From the NCBI GenBank assembly GCA_031289515.1, contig JAITPH010000196.1, positions 1 to 6,688 on the forward strand: a stretch of DNA of 6,688 nt. The letters are read 5' to 3'. The translations under genes and the position numbers were made by a program. The stretch's first letter is position 1, and each line of letters starts with the position of its first letter. Source of the DNA: Tannerella sp. GTDB taxonomy: Bacteria; Bacteroidota; Bacteroidia; Bacteroidales; Tannerellaceae. Shown piece after piece: positions 6,560 to 6,688 of this stretch. The notes under the pieces were generated by a model. That model ran no database searches, was not told the origin of the DNA, and was given only the letters and a program-made list of their open reading frames with translations.

Positions 6560-6652
6560 TGCTGCAGTGAATAGTGAACAGTTATTCACTACTTATTGCT
6601 CGTTATTCACTATTCACTATTCGTTATTCACTGCTCGTTATTCGTTATTTAC
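6545..6652. repeat. Inverted array of degenerate 7-base repeats (TATTCAC / GTGAATA)
   Basis: The left arm is made of heptads GTTAACA, GTGAATA, GTGCTGC, one extra A, then GTGAATA and GTGAACA (6545-6580). After a GT, the right arm runs in strict 7-base register from 6583 to 6652: TATTCAC, TACTTAT, TGCTCGT, TATTCAC, TATTCAC, TATTCGT, TATTCAC, TGCTCGT, TATTCGT, TATTTAC. The left unit GTGAATA is the reverse complement of the right unit TATTCAC, so the arms can pair: 6566-6578 matches 6606-6618 over 13 perfect bases, or 6566-6573 matches 6583-6590 over 8. Longer internal direct repeats are present: 12 bases at 6550 and 6565, and 12 bases at 6597 and 6632. The array overlaps the last GH92 codons and its TAG stop (6557-6559). 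Similar heptad tracts are common between genes in Bacteroidetes; their role is not established. It is not a CRISPR, having no spacers and far too short a unit. Confidence 0.85.
6566..6590 (+). terminator. Possible weak 3'-end hairpin after GH92
   Basis: AGTGAATA (6566-6573) and TATTCACT (6583-6590) form an 8-bp stem, extendable by two G-U pairs to leave a 5-base loop. It begins 7 bases after the GH92 stop. The stem is A+T-rich and is followed by ACTTATTGCTCG rather than a clean U-tract, so it is a poor intrinsic terminator and may instead mark an mRNA processing or stabilising structure. The competing 13-bp pairing with 6606-6618 would exclude it. Confidence 0.3.
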
Positions 6653-6673
6653 TAATTAATTAATTTATTCAAT

Positions 6674-6688
6674 ATGAAACGATTTGTA
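6674..6688 (+). CDS. Start of the next gene (first five codons only)
   Basis: ATG AAA CGA TTT GTA gives M-K-R-F-V and runs off the window end. The basic residues directly after Met followed by hydrophobic ones fit the beginning of a signal peptide, which would be expected for another PUL protein, but five codons cannot identify a product. The start is preceded by an A+T-rich leader (6653-6673, with a repeated TAAT/TTAA pattern) lacking a Shine-Dalgarno; no convincing Bacteroidetes promoter (TTTG ... TAnnTTTG) is visible between the GH92 stop and this ATG, so it may be read from the same transcript. Confidence 0.5.

Noticed and set aside
5720..6589. Long open frame (289 codons) on the minus strand opposite the 3' part of GH92
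   Set aside because: It lies wholly antisense to a strongly supported GH92 reading frame, its product is rich in basic and hydrophobic residues without recognisable domains, and its upstream end falls in the repeat array.
6583..6652. Short regularly spaced repeats considered as a CRISPR array
   Set aside because: The unit is 7 bases and contiguous with no unique spacers; it is a simple tandem repeat.
6471..6659. Small + strand open frame running through the heptad array, giving a periodic Y-S-L-F-T peptide
   Set aside because: Its periodicity is a direct consequence of the 7-base DNA repeat and its start lies inside GH92 in another frame; not a credible gene.
6646..6673. Possible promoter for the gene starting at 6674
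   Set aside because: A+T-rich but no match to the Bacteroidetes -7 TAnnTTTG with a -33 TTTG at proper spacing; the nearest partial match (TAATTTAT at 6661) is too close to the ATG.

Overview
This window is a piece of a polysaccharide utilization locus (PUL) from a member of the Bacteroidota, most likely the Bacteroidales. The evidence is a tandem SusC-like/SusD-like pair, a DUF3823 lipoprotein and a GH92 mannosidase on one strand, very short spacers without clear Shine-Dalgarno sequences, Bacteroidetes-style lipoprotein signals, and a heptameric intergenic repeat of a kind often seen in this phylum. Genus or species cannot be fixed from the sequence alone.

Layout, all on the + strand. 1-1657 is the C-terminal half of a SusC/RagA-type TonB-dependent outer-membrane transporter whose start lies upstream. 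1670-3571 is a complete SusD/RagB-type surface glycan-binding lipoprotein. 3591-4337 is a DUF3823 lipoprotein. 4334-6559 is an exported GH92 alpha-mannosidase, joined to the previous gene by a 4-base ATGA overlap. 6545-6673 holds an inverted array of 7-base repeats that begins inside the last codons of the GH92 gene, followed by an A+T-rich leader. 6674-6688 is the first five codons of a further gene that runs off the window.

How the genes probably work together: SusD and the DUF3823 lipoprotein would hold a mannose-containing glycan at the cell surface, SusC would import oligosaccharides using TonB energy, and the signal-peptide-bearing GH92 enzyme would remove terminal alpha-mannosyl residues in the periplasm. 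The likely target is an alpha-mannoside such as high-mannose N-glycan or mannan. That target is inferred from the GH92 gene alone; no GH18, GH76 or other mannan enzyme and no regulator is visible here.

I do not see a new defence or mobile system. The less ordinary signals are (i) the inverted heptad array, which appears to have supplied the last residues and the stop codon of the GH92 protein, (ii) a perfect 18-base palindrome inside the DUF3823 gene at its presumed interdomain linker, and (iii) an 11-bp perfect hairpin with a 3-base loop inside the GH92 gene, plus a second, bulged hairpin near its catalytic region.
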